A stretch of 64,000 bases of DNA, from the NCBI RefSeq assembly GCF_038050405.1, contig NZ_CP150901.1:2852001-2916000 (forward strand), in the 5' to 3' direction. Shown here one piece after another: positions 17,137 to 26,929 of this stretch. How positions within the stretch are numbered: the first letter of the stretch is position 1; each line of letters starts with the position of its first letter. Source of the DNA: Paraburkholderia sp. IMGN_8 (lineage in GTDB: Bacteria > Pseudomonadota > Gammaproteobacteria > Burkholderiales > Burkholderiaceae). Under the pieces are notes generated by a model. The model worked only from the letters and a program-made list of their open reading frames with translations, had not been told where the DNA came from and made no database searches. A program made the position numbers and the translations under genes.

Positions 17137-19731
17137 TTATGCAGCCTTCGACGACTCGAGGAAGTCCTGCGCGAAGCGTTGCAACACGCCGCCCGCCTCG
17201 TAGATGGACACTTCTTCCGCGGTGTCGAGCCGGCAGGTCACCGGCACCTCCACGCGCTCGCCGCTCTTACGATGAACCACGAGCGTGAGGTCTGCGCGCG
17301 GCTTGCGTTCGCCGATCACATCGAAGGTCTCGGTACCGTCGATACCGAGCGTGTTACGGTTCACGCCGGGTTTGAACTCCAGCGGCAGCACGCCCATGCC
17401 GACCAGATTGGTGCGGTGAATGCGCTCGAAGCCTTCGGCGACGATCGCTTCCGCGCCGGCAAGGCGCACGCCCTTGGCCGCCCAGTCACGCGACGAACCC
17501 TGGCCGTAGTCGGCCCCGGCAATCACGATCAACGGCTGCTTGCGCTCCATGTAGGTTTCGATGGCTTCCCACATGCGCGTCACCTTGCCCTCGGGTTCGA
17601 TGCGGGCCAACGAGCCGGCCTTCACCTTGCCGTTTTCCAGCACCATCTCGTTCTTCAGCGTGGGGTTCGCGAAGGTGGCGCGCTGCGCGGTGAGGTGATC
17701 ACCACGGTGGGTCGCATAGGAGTTGAAGTCTTCCTCCGGCAGGCCCATCTTCGCCAGATATTCGCCCGAAGCGCTATCGGCGAGGATCGCGTTGGACGGC
17801 GACAGGTGGTCGGTGGTGATGTTGTCGCCCAGCACGGCCAGCGGGCGCATGCCCCTGAGCGAACGTTCGCCGGCCAACGCGCCTTCCCAGTACGGCGGGC
17901 GGCGGATGTAGGTACTCATCGGGCGCCAGTCGTACAACGGGTTGGCCTTCTCGCCGGTATCGACGGACACGGCGAACATCGGCTCATACACCTTGCGGAA
18001 CTGCTCCGGCTTCACACTGGAAGCGAAGATCGCGTCGATCTCTTCATCGGACGGCCAGATGTCCTTCAGCGTAACGGGCTTGCCGTCGCCGTCGATCCCC
18101 AGCACGTCCTTCTCGATGTCGAAGCGGATGGTGCCCGCAATCGCATACGCGACCACCAGCGGCGGCGACGCCAGAAAAGCCTGCTTCGCATACGGATGAA
18201 TACGGCCGTCGAAGTTGCGATTTCCGGACAGCACAGCCGTTGCGTACAGATCGCGGTCGACGATTTCCTTCTGGATCACCGGATCCAGCGCACCCGACAT
18301 ACCGTTGCACGACGTGCACGCATAAGCGACGACGCCAAAGCCCAGCTGTTCCAGTTCCGGCAGCAGCCCGGCCTCTTCCAGATACAGCGTGACGGCTTTC
18401 GAGCCAGGCGCCAGCGACGTCTTCGCCCACGGCTTGCGGGTGAGTCCACGCCGGTTCGCGTTGCGGGCAAGGAGGCCGGCGGCGATCATGTTGCGCGGGT
18501 TGTTGGTATTCGTGCAGCTGGTAATCGCCGCGATGATCACCGCGCCGTCCGGCATCAGGCCAGGCTCGTTCTCCACCTTGCCGCTGATGCCGCGCGCCGC
18601 CAGTTCCGAAGTCGGTACGCGCTTGTGCGGATTGGACGGACCGGCAATATTACGCACCACTGAAGACAGGTCGAAGCCGATCACCCGCTCGTACTCGGCG
18701 TTCTTCAGGCTGTCCGCCCAGAGGCCGGTTGCCTTCGCGTAGGTCTCCACCAGTTTGACCAGTTCATCGTCGCGTCCGGTGAGCTTCAGATACTTGATGG
18801 TCTGCTCGTCGATGTAGAACATCGCGGCGGTGGAGCCGAACTCAGGCGCCATGTTGGCAATCGTCGCGCGGTCGCCCAGTGTCAAGTGAGAAGCGCCTTC
18901 GCCATAGAACTCCAGGTACGAGGACACCACCTTCTCTTTACGCAGGAACTCGGTCAAGGCCAGCACGATATCGGTCGCCGTGATGCCTGGTTGCGGCTTA
19001 CCGGTCAGCTCCACGCCGATGATGTCCGGCAGACGCATCCACGAAGCGCGGCCCAGCATCACGCTCTCGGCTTCGAGGCCGCCCACGCCGATCGCGATCA
19101 CGCCCAGCGCGTCGACCATCGGGGTGTGCGAGTCGGTGCCGACCAGCGTATCGGGGAACGCCACGCCATCCTTCACCTGCACCACCGGACTCATCCGCTC
19201 CAGGTTGATCTGATGCAGGATGCCGTTGCCCGGCGGAATCACGTCGACGTTCTTGAACGCGAGTTTGGTCCAGTTGATGAAATCGAAGCGGTCTTCGTTG
19301 CGACGGTCTTCGATTGCGCGGTTCTTCGCGAAGGCATCCGGGTCGAAGCCGCCGCACTCGACGGCGAGCGAGTGATCCACCACCAGTTGCGTCGGCACGA
19401 CCGGGTTGACCATCGCAGGGTCCCCGCCTTGAGCAGCAATCGCATCGCGCAGGCCGGCGAGGTCGACCAGCGCCGTCTGACCCAGAATGTCATGACACAC
19501 CACACGCGCCGGGAACCACGGAAAATCCAGCTCGCGCTTGCGTTCGATGATTTGCTCAAGCGATGCAGTCAGCGTGGCCGGGTCGCAGCGCCGCACGAGG
19601 TTTTCGGCCAGCACGCGCGACGTGTACGGCAGCTTGTCATAGGCGCCCGGCTGGATTGCGTCGACGGCGGCACGCGTGTCGAAGAAATCCAGCCCGGTGC
19701 CGGGAAGGCGTTTGCGGTTTGCAGTATTCAT
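17137..19731 (-). CDS. acnD: Fe/S-dependent 2-methylisocitrate dehydratase AcnD
   Basis: An 864-residue aconitase-family enzyme of normal AcnD length. LVGTDSHTPMVDALG, the cluster cysteines in SCTNTNNP (about residue 402) and CTSCNGMSG (about 471-474), and GSSRDWAAKG near the C-terminus are aconitase signatures. It dehydrates 2-methylcitrate in the propionate-degrading methylcitrate cycle, working with PrpF. A strong terminator lies between prpC and this gene. The ribosome site before ATG 19731 is weak. Confidence 0.95.
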   Translation of the reverse strand: MNTANRKRLPGTGLDFFDTRAAVDAIQPGAYDKLPYTSRVLAENLVRRCDPATLTASLEQIIERKRELDFPWFPARVVCHDILGQTALVDLAGLRDAIAAQGGDPAMVNPVVPTQLVVDHSLAVECGGFDPDAFAKNRAIEDRRNEDRFDFINWTKLAFKNVDVIPPGNGILHQINLERMSPVVQVKDGVAFPDTLVGTDSHTPMVDALGVIAIGVGGLEAESVMLGRASWMRLPDIIGVELTGKPQPGITATDIVLALTEFLRKEKVVSSYLEFYGEGASHLTLGDRATIANMAPEFGSTAAMFYIDEQTIKYLKLTGRDDELVKLVETYAKATGLWADSLKNAEYERVIGFDLSSVVRNIAGPSNPHKRVPTSELAARGISGKVENEPGLMPDGAVIIAAITSCTNTNNPRNMIAAGLLARNANRRGLTRKPWAKTSLAPGSKAVTLYLEEAGLLPELEQLGFGVVAYACTSCNGMSGALDPVIQKEIVDRDLYATAVLSGNRNFDGRIHPYAKQAFLASPPLVVAYAIAGTIRFDIEKDVLGIDGDGKPVTLKDIWPSDEEIDAIFASSVKPEQFRKVYEPMFAVSVDTGEKANPLYDWRPMSTYIRRPPYWEGALAGERSLRGMRPLAVLGDNITTDHLSPSNAILADSASGEYLAKMGLPEEDFNSYATHRGDHLTAQRATFANPTLKNEMVLENGKVKAGSLARIEPEGKVTRMWEAIETYMERKQPLIVIAGADYGQGSSRDWAAKGVRLAGAEAIVAEGFERIHRTNLVGMGVLPLEFKPGVNRNTLGIDGTETFDVIGERKPRADLTLVVHRKSGERVEVPVTCRLDTAEEVSIYEAGGVLQRFAQDFLESSKAA

Positions 19732-19849
19732 GGCTTAGGGGACAAAACAGTAATGATCCGGGGACGGTGTGGCGGCCGAGCTTCAGTTTAGCTTGTCAGC
19801 TTGCCGCTGGTCTCGCGGACAAGCGTGCAAAACGCGCCGCAAAAAAACA

Positions 19850-19880
19850 GCCTTGGCTCGGGGTTCCAGCGAGCCAAGGC
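19850..19880 (-). terminator. Rho-independent terminator between prpC and acnD
   Basis: Perfect 11-bp arms GCCTTGGCTCG and CGAGCCAAGGC enclose a 9-nt loop. Reading the minus strand the hairpin is followed by CTG and seven T residues (plus-strand A run 19841-19847). It lies about 70 bp after the prpC stop and about 120 bp before the acnD start, so most transcripts from the prpC promoter should end here. Confidence 0.88.
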
Positions 19881-19949
19881 CCAACTTCATTACGTCGCGC
19901 TCATGTGACGCAATGGAGGAGAAACGCTTGCGGCTTCGCCCATACGCCT

Positions 19950-21119
19950 TCAGACGCGTTTGGCGAGCGGCACGAACGGGAGATCGTCGGGGCCGGTGTA
20001 ATTCGCGCTCGGACGGATGATCTTGTTGTCGATCCGCTGCTCGATGATGTGCGCGCTCCAGCCAGCCGTGCGGGCGATCACGAAAAGCGGCGTGAACATC
20101 GCCGTCGGCACGCCCATCATGTGATACGAGACCGCGCTGAACCAGTCGAGATTTGGAAACATCTTCTTCACATCTGCCATCACTGTTTCAAGGCGCTCGG
20201 CGATGTTGAACAGCTTGGTGTTGCCCGCTTCCTTCGAGAGCTTCTTCGCGACTTCCTTGATCACCTTGTTGCGCGGATCGGAGATCGTGTACACCGGGTG
20301 ACCGAAACCGATCACCACTTCCTTGTTCTCGACACGACGGCGGATGTCGGCTTCGGCTTCGTCGGGCGTCTGGTAGCGCGACTGGATCTCGAACGCGGCT
20401 TCGTTGGCGCCGCCGTGCTTCGGGCCGCGCAGCGCGCCGATCGCACCGGTAATCGCCGAGTAGATGTCCGATCCCGTACCCGCGATCACGCGGCCGGTGA
20501 AGGTCGACGCGTTGAATTCATGCTCGGCGTACAGGTTCAGCGACACGTGCATCGCGTCGACCCACGCCTTCGACGGCTCCACGCCGTGCAGCAGGTGCAG
20601 GAAGTGGCCGCCGATCGAATCGTCGTCGGTTTCGACTTCGATGCGCTTGCCGTTGTGCGAGTAGTGATACCAGTACAGCAGCATCGAACCGAGCGAGGCC
20701 ATCAGCTTGTCGGCGATATCGCGCGCGCCCGGCAGGTTGTGGTCGTCCTTCTCGGGCAGCACCGTGCCGAGCACCGACACGCCGGTGCGCATCACGTCCA
20801 TCGGATGCGCGGCGGCCGGAATCCATTCGAGCGCGGCTTTGACGTTCGCGGGCAGGCCACGCAGCGCCTTGAGCTTGGTCTTGTAGGCGGTCAGTTCGGC
20901 CTGGGTCGGCAGCTTTTCGTGCACCAGCAGATACGCGATCTCTTCGAATTCGCAGGTGCTCGCGATATCGAGAATGTCGTAGCCGCGATAGTGCAAATCG
21001 TTGCCGGTCTTGCCGACCGTGCACAGCGCAGTGTTGCCCGCCGTCACGCCTGACAGGGCGACGGATTTCTTCGGTTTGAATGCGCCGGCGGTCGGCGTGC
21101 TGTTGTCTGCTTCGCTCAT
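19950..21119 (-). CDS. prpC: 2-methylcitrate synthase PrpC
   Basis: A 389-residue citrate-synthase-family enzyme condensing propionyl-CoA with oxaloacetate. Signatures include [22 protein letters not shown] near the N-terminus, [24 protein letters not shown] and [14 protein letters not shown] with the catalytic His and Asp regions. The frame runs to 21308, but ATG 21119 (MSEADNSTP) has GGAG 8 bp upstream and gives normal length. It lies directly downstream of the sigma-54 promoter and diverges from prpR. No prpB is present between them. Confidence 0.95.
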   Translation of the reverse strand: MSEADNSTPTAGAFKPKKSVALSGVTAGNTALCTVGKTGNDLHYRGYDILDIASTCEFEEIAYLLVHEKLPTQAELTAYKTKLKALRGLPANVKAALEWIPAAAHPMDVMRTGVSVLGTVLPEKDDHNLPGARDIADKLMASLGSMLLYWYHYSHNGKRIEVETDDDSIGGHFLHLLHGVEPSKAWVDAMHVSLNLYAEHEFNASTFTGRVIAGTGSDIYSAITGAIGALRGPKHGGANEAAFEIQSRYQTPDEAEADIRRRVENKEVVIGFGHPVYTISDPRNKVIKEVAKKLSKEAGNTKLFNIAERLETVMADVKKMFPNLDWFSAVSYHMMGVPTAMFTPLFVIARTAGWSAHIIEQRIDNKIIRPSANYTGPDDLPFVPLAKRV

Positions 21120-21257
21120 GTTTTTGTCTCCAACTGCGGGGGTTACTTTTCGCGGTCTGCCACGCGTCGAGCTTGTCTTCGCACGCGTGCTAGCCAAGGT
21201 ATTGGGTACAGGCCGGCGCGCGGCCTCATGGTGTCCTGTGAAACGGATGCTTATAAC

Positions 21258-21272
21258 GCAAAGAACGGGCCA
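21258..21272 (-). promoter_or_regulatory. Sigma-54 promoter of prpC
   Basis: On the minus strand the bases read TGGCCCG, four bases, then TTGC after a T: the -24 GG and -12 GC are exactly 12 bp apart, matching the sigma-54 consensus at nearly every conserved position. It points to prpC with a 5' leader of about 125 nt. The neighbouring regulator PrpR is a sigma-54 activator, which supports the call. Confidence 0.82.
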
Positions 21273-21338
21273 TGCGCGGCAGCTCGAGCTAAGTGCCTGA
21301 TTTAACAAAAAATTGCTCCGGGATCATGGCCGCATGAT

Positions 21339-21373
21339 ATTTCATAAGTGAAATCTCGATTTCGAATTAGAAA
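21339..21373. promoter_or_regulatory. Two tandem palindromes, likely PrpR binding sites
   Basis: Two dyads of form TTTC-N6-GAAA lie at 21340-21353 and 21360-21373, exactly 20 bp apart (two helical turns). The first extends to ATTTCA-TAAG-TGAAAT. They are about 70-100 bp upstream of the -24 element of the prpC sigma-54 promoter, the usual position of enhancer sites, and 75 bp before prpR, where they could also mediate autoregulation. Confidence 0.7.
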
Positions 21374-21446
21374 CAGTTACGCGCATAATAGGCGAACGCC
21401 TGAACCCTTCCAGACCTCTTCCTGAACTGTCAGCGAGCCGCCTGCC

Positions 21447-23402
21447 GTGAGCACCCCACCCTTCGACCCCGCGCAGCGCCCCCGGATCTGGGCCGTCAGT
21501 ATCAGCCGGTTGCGCGATCTGTTTTTCGACATCGCCGGCGAGTACGTCGAACGCGCGGACCTGCGCATCGTCTCGCACGGCTTCGAGGATGCCGTGCATG
21601 AGATCGACGTCGTGGGCGCGGGGCGTCCGGATGTCGTGATTGCCGGCGGTTCGAACGGCGCGTACCTGAAAACACGCGTCTCGGTTCCGGTCGTGCTGAT
21701 CAACCCGACCGGCTTCGACGTGATGCACGCCCTCGCGCGAGCACGGCGCGACGGCGCGTCAGTGGCCCTCGTCACGCACGGCGACACGCCCGACGAAGTA
21801 CGGCGCTTCACCGCCGCGTACGGAATCGATGTCGTGTTCGCTTCGTATCAGTCGGCGCAAGACGCGGAGAGTGTCGTCCTCGATCTGCGCGATCGGGGTA
21901 TCGACGTCATTGTCGGCCCCGGACTCGTGACCGATCTTGCCGCCAGCGCCGGCATGGGCGCGGTGTTTCTTTATTCGCGTGCGTCGGTGCGTGCCGCGTT
22001 CGATACAGCGCTCGAAGTCGCGCAGGCAACCCGTCGCGAAACGGTTCGCCGTCAACGGCTCGACAATCTGCTGCAGCATCTGCGCGATGGCGTCGTCGCG
22101 CTCGATGCGCAAGGGCGCGTCGAGGCGATGAACCAGCGTCTGGCTGCCGTGCTCGGCATCGACGCGGCGAAGGCGGTGGGCCGCTCCCTGCTCGAACTGG
22201 CACCCGATCTCGCAGGCGCGCTGCCGGACTCGGACGACGACACGTTCGTTTCTGTCCGCGGCGTGAGCTATGCCGTGCATCGCGGGCCGCTTGCGGGCAA
22301 CGGCGCGGCGGCCGGCACGGTGCTGACGTTTCAGGAATCGCGCGCGGTCGAACGGCTCGACCGCACGTTGCGCTCGCGTCAGCGCGTGCAGCAGTTCACG
22401 GCGCGTTACCGGCTCGAGGATATCGTCGGCGCATGCGCGTCGATCGAGCGGGTGCGCACGCTCGTGCAACGCTACGCAAAGTCCGACGCTACCGTGCTGA
22501 TTCTCGGCGAGAGCGGAACCGGCAAGGAAATGGTCGCGCAGAGCATGCATCAGCTCAGTTCGCGGCGCGACTTTGCGTTCGTCGCGATCAATTGCGGCGC
22601 GTTTCCTGAGGCATTGCTCGAGAGCGAGTTGTTCGGCTATGAAGAAGGCGCGTTCACTGGCGCACGCAAAGGCGGCAAGGCGGGGCTGATCGAAGTGGCG
22701 CATCGCGGCACGCTGTTTCTCGACGAAATCGCTGAAATGCCGTTGTCGTTGCAAAGCCGTCTGCTGCGTGTATTGCAGGAGCGCGAAGTCGTGCGGCTCG
22801 GCTCAACGGAGCCGACGCGAGTCGACATTCGTGTCGTCGCGGCGACGCATCGCGCGTTGACCGAGGGCATCGAGGCGGGCCGGTTCCGCGCGGATCTCTA
22901 CTACCGGCTCAACATCCTGAGCATTGCCCTGCCCCCGCTGCGTGAGCGGCCAACCGATCTGCAACCGCTTGCCGTCGAACTGCTGTTACAGGCCGCGACA
23001 CGCGAGCCGCGGCTTGCCGCTCGCATCGCCGACGCGGATGCCGCTGCCCGTGTCCTTGCCGGTATCGGCGAGCCGTTGCGACGTTATGCGTGGCCAGGCA
23101 ACGTGCGTGAACTGCAGAACGTGATCGAACGGATCGCGGTTGAACTGGCCGATGCGGATCCTGACGAGGCAGGAGAAACCGTCCTTACGGGCGACGTGCT
23201 GCGCACTGTGGCACCTGAAATCTTCGAATCGTCCGCGCGCATCGAGCAAGCGGCACTGACGTTGCGCGAGCGCAGCCGTCATGTGGAGGCGGATGAAATC
23301 CGCGCGGCGTTGGCTGCGTGCGACGGCGATCGCGACGCGGTCTGCAAGGCGCTCGGCATCAGCAAGACGACATTGTGGCGGAAGTTGAACGCGGCGCAGT
23401 AG
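21447..23402 (+). CDS. prpR: Sigma-54-dependent propionate catabolism activator PrpR
   Basis: A 651-residue activator. Residues 1-200 are the PrpR_N sensor (binds 2-methylcitrate in studied homologues), followed by a PAS-like linker (about 205-310), the AAA+ sigma-54 domain with Walker A ILGESGTGKE (about 351), the sigma-54 contact loop EEGAFTGAR (about 400) and Walker B GTLFLDEI (about 421), and a C-terminal Fis-type helix-turn-helix (ALGISKTTLWRKL). The start is GTG 21447. It diverges from prpC and should activate it through the enhancer-like palindromes and sigma-54 promoter in the 327-bp gap. Confidence 0.95.
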   Translation: MSTPPFDPAQRPRIWAVSISRLRDLFFDIAGEYVERADLRIVSHGFEDAVHEIDVVGAGRPDVVIAGGSNGAYLKTRVSVPVVLINPTGFDVMHALARARRDGASVALVTHGDTPDEVRRFTAAYGIDVVFASYQSAQDAESVVLDLRDRGIDVIVGPGLVTDLAASAGMGAVFLYSRASVRAAFDTALEVAQATRRETVRRQRLDNLLQHLRDGVVALDAQGRVEAMNQRLAAVLGIDAAKAVGRSLLELAPDLAGALPDSDDDTFVSVRGVSYAVHRGPLAGNGAAAGTVLTFQESRAVERLDRTLRSRQRVQQFTARYRLEDIVGACASIERVRTLVQRYAKSDATVLILGESGTGKEMVAQSMHQLSSRRDFAFVAINCGAFPEALLESELFGYEEGAFTGARKGGKAGLIEVAHRGTLFLDEIAEMPLSLQSRLLRVLQEREVVRLGSTEPTRVDIRVVAATHRALTEGIEAGRFRADLYYRLNILSIALPPLRERPTDLQPLAVELLLQAATREPRLAARIADADAAARVLAGIGEPLRRYAWPGNVRELQNVIERIAVELADADPDEAGETVLTGDVLRTVAPEIFESSARIEQAALTLRERSRHVEADEIRAALAACDGDRDAVCKALGISKTTLWRKLNAAQ

Positions 23403-23430
23403 TAGCGACATTACGTGTATTGCACACGGG

Positions 23431-26199
23431 TCACTTCTGATCCGCAGGACGTGCAGCCCCGAGCCCCTCCAGCAGCGGCCGAAGCGCATCGAGTTCCGAG
23501 CCGAACCCGGCCCAATCTCCCGCCTTCAGTCTCTCGATCGCACGGTCATAATGAGCAAGCGCCTCGCGGGCGCGCGCGTCCGGCGTGCCCCGGGCCGTAC
23601 CTTGAGCCGGCGCCGTCGGAGCGGTTTCCTTGAAGAGCGCAGCCAACGCTTCACCCAGGGTCTCCTCCATCACCACACGGTCGCCATAGGCGGCAATCAC
23701 CCGCTTCAACTCGGGCAACTGACCGGACGCCGCGCGTAAGTAGAGCGGCGAGATGTAGAGAATCGAGTTCTCGATGGGCACGACCAGAAGATGGCCGCGA
23801 ATGACGCGCGAGCCCATCTGGTTCCACAACGAAATCTGCTGCGAGATCTCGGTATTCTGCTGGATGCGCGCTTCGATCTGGAACGGCCCATAGACCAGCT
23901 TGTCCTTCGGAAACGCGTAGACGATCAGCTTGCCGTACTCGGGTGGATCGCAACGCGCCGCCAACCAGGCGATCATATTTTCACGCTGGCTAGGCACCAT
24001 CGGCAGCATGAGGACGAACTCGGCGCGCGGCGCCCCAGGCAGCCGCATGATCATGTAGTAAGGCGTCATCGTCGTGGGGGCACTGCCACCGTCGATGCCG
24101 CCCAGTCCCCGCGGAAACTGCCAGAGATCCTCGCGGTTATAGAAAACCTCCGGCGCATCCATGTGATACGCGCGGTAGAGTTGCGCCTGAATCAGGAACA
24201 GATCTTCGGGGTAGCGGATATGCTGTTGCAGGTCCTGCGGCATCGCTTGCAAAGGCTTGAATAGGCCCGGGAAAATGCGCCGGTATGTCCGCAGGATCGG
24301 ATCTTGAGGATCGCTAACGTAAAAATCAACCGTGCCGTTGTACGCATCGACCACCACTTTGACCGCGTTGCGGATGTAATTGGCGCCGTCGCCGATACCG
24401 GGCTGGGAGTAAGGAAACCAGTGGCTGATCGTATACGCGTCCTGCATCCAGAAAAGGCGTCCGTTGCTCGCGACGATATAGGGGTCGTGGTCGAGGCTAA
24501 GGAACGGGGCGATCGTGCGCACCCGGTCCTGAATGTTCCGGTGAAGCAGGATCCGGCTATCGTCCGTGATGTAGCCGGTCAGCAGGATGTTGGGGTCGTC
24601 GAGCTGCCAGGCGAAGAGGCTGCGTCGCGCCGTGCTGCCGATAGCGACACCGTCGCGCCCGCTGTAAGCGGTGTAGACGTTGTCCTTTCCCTTGGGGTAG
24701 TCGAACTCGGGTACGCTGCCCTTCACGATGACGTAGCCCTGCCCGCCCTCGCCGAAATAGAGGCGCGGCTCGTGGATGGCGGGGCCGCCATCGGCGGCAG
24801 GCGGAATATCCCGCAGATAGAGTGACGGTAAACCTTCCGTGGATTTCTCGGTGACCGGCGACATCACGACGCCGTTGCCGTGGGTAAACAGCAGATGCAG
24901 GTTCACCCAGGTCTGCGCGTTGGCCGGAAGCATCGCCGGCTCCAGTTCGCGCGCCGACAACATCACTTGCCGGTAACCGGCGTCGAGCCGGTAGCGGTCG
25001 ATGTCCACCGCGAAGAATTTGTAGTAAGTCCTGATCTCCTGTAACTGCGCGTAGGTATCCATCAGCGGCTGCACATCCCACAGGCGGATGTTGTCGATGG
25101 TCGCGCGATTAGTCTGCAGCGAGGCGAGATTCAGCCCCTCCTCGGCCGCAAACGGCTTGACTTCGATTCGCGCAAGGCCGTAGGCCTGTCGCGTCAGCGC
25201 GATATTGTGCTCGATATAGGGCGTCTCCAGCTGTAGCTCGCTCGGCTTGACATAGAAGCGCTGGAACAGCGCCGGGTAGATCACAGCAAACGCAAACGAA
25301 CTGCCGAACACCAGCACCGCCGCGGCAGCAGGCAATCGATAACTCCGCAGGCGCACATTGGCCCACAAGGCGACGGCCGCCGCAGTAGCCAGGCCGACGA
25401 GCATCCATAAGACCGGCAAATCGACGTGGAGATCGGTATAGCCTGCGCCGACCACGACGCCGTTATCGTCGTAGAGCAGCAAAAAGCGGTCGAGCCAATA
25501 AGACCAGGCCTTCAGTAAAAAGAACAGGCCGAGCAGTGCCGAACCATGAGCGGTAGCGGCGGGCGAGAGTCCCCGCGATGGCTGTTCGAGCACGATGTCG
25601 CCACGCGCGCCGTAGATGATGCCTGCAACGACCACGCAGGCGAACAGCACCCGCAACAGCCAGTTCTTGAGCACGAGATAGGCGGGCAGCGAGAAGAGAT
25701 AGAAGCCGATGTCCTTGTCGAAGATCGGATCGCGCTCGCCAAAGGGCACCTGACGAAGGAAGCGAAGCGCCACGTCCCAGTTCGACATTTCGCTAGCGGC
25801 GATCACCAGCCCGATGAGGACGGCGCCGCCCGCGATGATCGAGCGCCACGGAATACCCGGCGCAACCTGGTCGGCCAGTTCGCTGATGATCTCGTGCGTG
25901 CGCGACGAAAAGGCTGCGCCCGCTAGCGAGGGTTTGAAGCTGAAGCGCCGCGCGTAACGATGCGCGACAAACGCCGACATCCATATCGCACCCGCCGAGG
26001 CAGCGAACACGGCGGCAAACAGCCACGCCTTGGCGGAAAAGACCGTCCAGAACACGTCGACATAGCCGATCGAAGAAAACCACAACCAGTCGACCAGGAT
26101 GCCGGTGATGCGCCCGACAACGATCAGGCTGGCGATGACGACCGCAGCCGCGATGCCATAGCGTCTCCAGCGCACGCCGGATCTCACTTGCGACCGCAT
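23431..26199 (-). CDS. UPF0182 family membrane protein
   Basis: A 922-residue protein of the UPF0182 family. The first 300 residues hold about seven hydrophobic helices (for example YGIAAAVVIASLIVVGRITGIL, quoted in part), followed by a large soluble domain and a C-terminal charged segment. Family function is unknown. ATG 26199 has GGGAGG 5 bp upstream. It converges with prpR, with only 28 bp between stops, and is a single gene. Confidence 0.92.
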   Translation of the reverse strand: MRSQVRSGVRWRRYGIAAAVVIASLIVVGRITGILVDWLWFSSIGYVDVFWTVFSAKAWLFAAVFAASAGAIWMSAFVAHRYARRFSFKPSLAGAAFSSRTHEIISELADQVAPGIPWRSIIAGGAVLIGLVIAASEMSNWDVALRFLRQVPFGERDPIFDKDIGFYLFSLPAYLVLKNWLLRVLFACVVVAGIIYGARGDIVLEQPSRGLSPAATAHGSALLGLFFLLKAWSYWLDRFLLLYDDNGVVVGAGYTDLHVDLPVLWMLVGLATAAAVALWANVRLRSYRLPAAAAVLVFGSSFAFAVIYPALFQRFYVKPSELQLETPYIEHNIALTRQAYGLARIEVKPFAAEEGLNLASLQTNRATIDNIRLWDVQPLMDTYAQLQEIRTYYKFFAVDIDRYRLDAGYRQVMLSARELEPAMLPANAQTWVNLHLLFTHGNGVVMSPVTEKSTEGLPSLYLRDIPPAADGGPAIHEPRLYFGEGGQGYVIVKGSVPEFDYPKGKDNVYTAYSGRDGVAIGSTARRSLFAWQLDDPNILLTGYITDDSRILLHRNIQDRVRTIAPFLSLDHDPYIVASNGRLFWMQDAYTISHWFPYSQPGIGDGANYIRNAVKVVVDAYNGTVDFYVSDPQDPILRTYRRIFPGLFKPLQAMPQDLQQHIRYPEDLFLIQAQLYRAYHMDAPEVFYNREDLWQFPRGLGGIDGGSAPTTMTPYYMIMRLPGAPRAEFVLMLPMVPSQRENMIAWLAARCDPPEYGKLIVYAFPKDKLVYGPFQIEARIQQNTEISQQISLWNQMGSRVIRGHLLVVPIENSILYISPLYLRAASGQLPELKRVIAAYGDRVVMEETLGEALAALFKETAPTAPAQGTARGTPDARAREALAHYDRAIERLKAGDWAGFGSELDALRPLLEGLGAARPADQK

Positions 26200-26432
26200 C
26201 GATCCTCCCTTGCTGGCTCACCGCACCTTGCCAGCGCCGACCGAACCATTGTGCACCGCCGGTAGCAACCGGTACAGCCGGGATGGACCCTCGCTACCGC
26301 CACGCCGAATGCCGTCGCCGCCGCTCAGCAGAGTGTATAAATAAAGCGCCAGGCTGCGGAAACGACAGCACCGGCTTACAGGATCGATGCGAGGGTCGAT
26401 GCGCGATGGGCTAGCGGCAATCGGAGGTAGCG

Positions 26433-26870
26433 ATGACCGATCTCTATCATCAGATCACGATCGAAGCGCCAGCGGACCAGGTCTTCGCCGCGCTGGCCAC
26501 CCAGGAAGGGCTGAGGGCGTGGTGGACCGAAGACAGCGTCGTCGACGCGCGTCCCGGCGGCATGGCCGAATTCGGTTTCATGGAACGCAGCGTGGTTTTC
26601 CGCATGCGTTTCGACGAGCTGGATCCGCCGCACCGGCTGGTGTGGTCGTGCCTCGGCGGACCGCCGGAGTGGGTCGGCACCGCCATCAGTTTCGAACTGG
26701 CCGCGCTCGACGCCGGCAAGACCCAAGTCTCTTTCCTGCACGCCGACGCCCACTCGGCGGCCAAGGCAATCGCGGAACGCAACACGACCTGGGGATGCCT
26801 GATGCGCCAGCTCAAGCACCATCTTGAAGGCATGCCTTTCAATCCGGTGTTCAAGGTGTCGGCGCAATAA
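26433..26870 (+). CDS. SRPBCC/AHSA1-like protein
   Basis: A 145-residue START-like protein: IEAPADQVFAALATQEGLRAWWTED near the N-terminus and the C-terminal helix WGCLMRQLKHHLEG are hallmarks of the AHSA1-type SRPBCC family, which form a hydrophobic ligand cavity. ATG 26433 has GGAGGT 4 bp upstream. It is followed after 59 bp by the DUF899 gene, so they probably form an operon. Ligand unknown. Confidence 0.87.
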   Translation: MTDLYHQITIEAPADQVFAALATQEGLRAWWTEDSVVDARPGGMAEFGFMERSVVFRMRFDELDPPHRLVWSCLGGPPEWVGTAISFELAALDAGKTQVSFLHADAHSAAKAIAERNTTWGCLMRQLKHHLEGMPFNPVFKVSAQ

Positions 26871-26929
26871 CGTTGTGCGCCGCAACGGAACCGCGGCGCA
26901 CGATATCACTTTTTGCAACAGGAGCCATG

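Noticed and set aside
17086..18663. 525-residue open frame antisense to acnD
   Set aside because: Shadow of the acnD coding strand; low complexity and His/Arg-rich, with no family signature.
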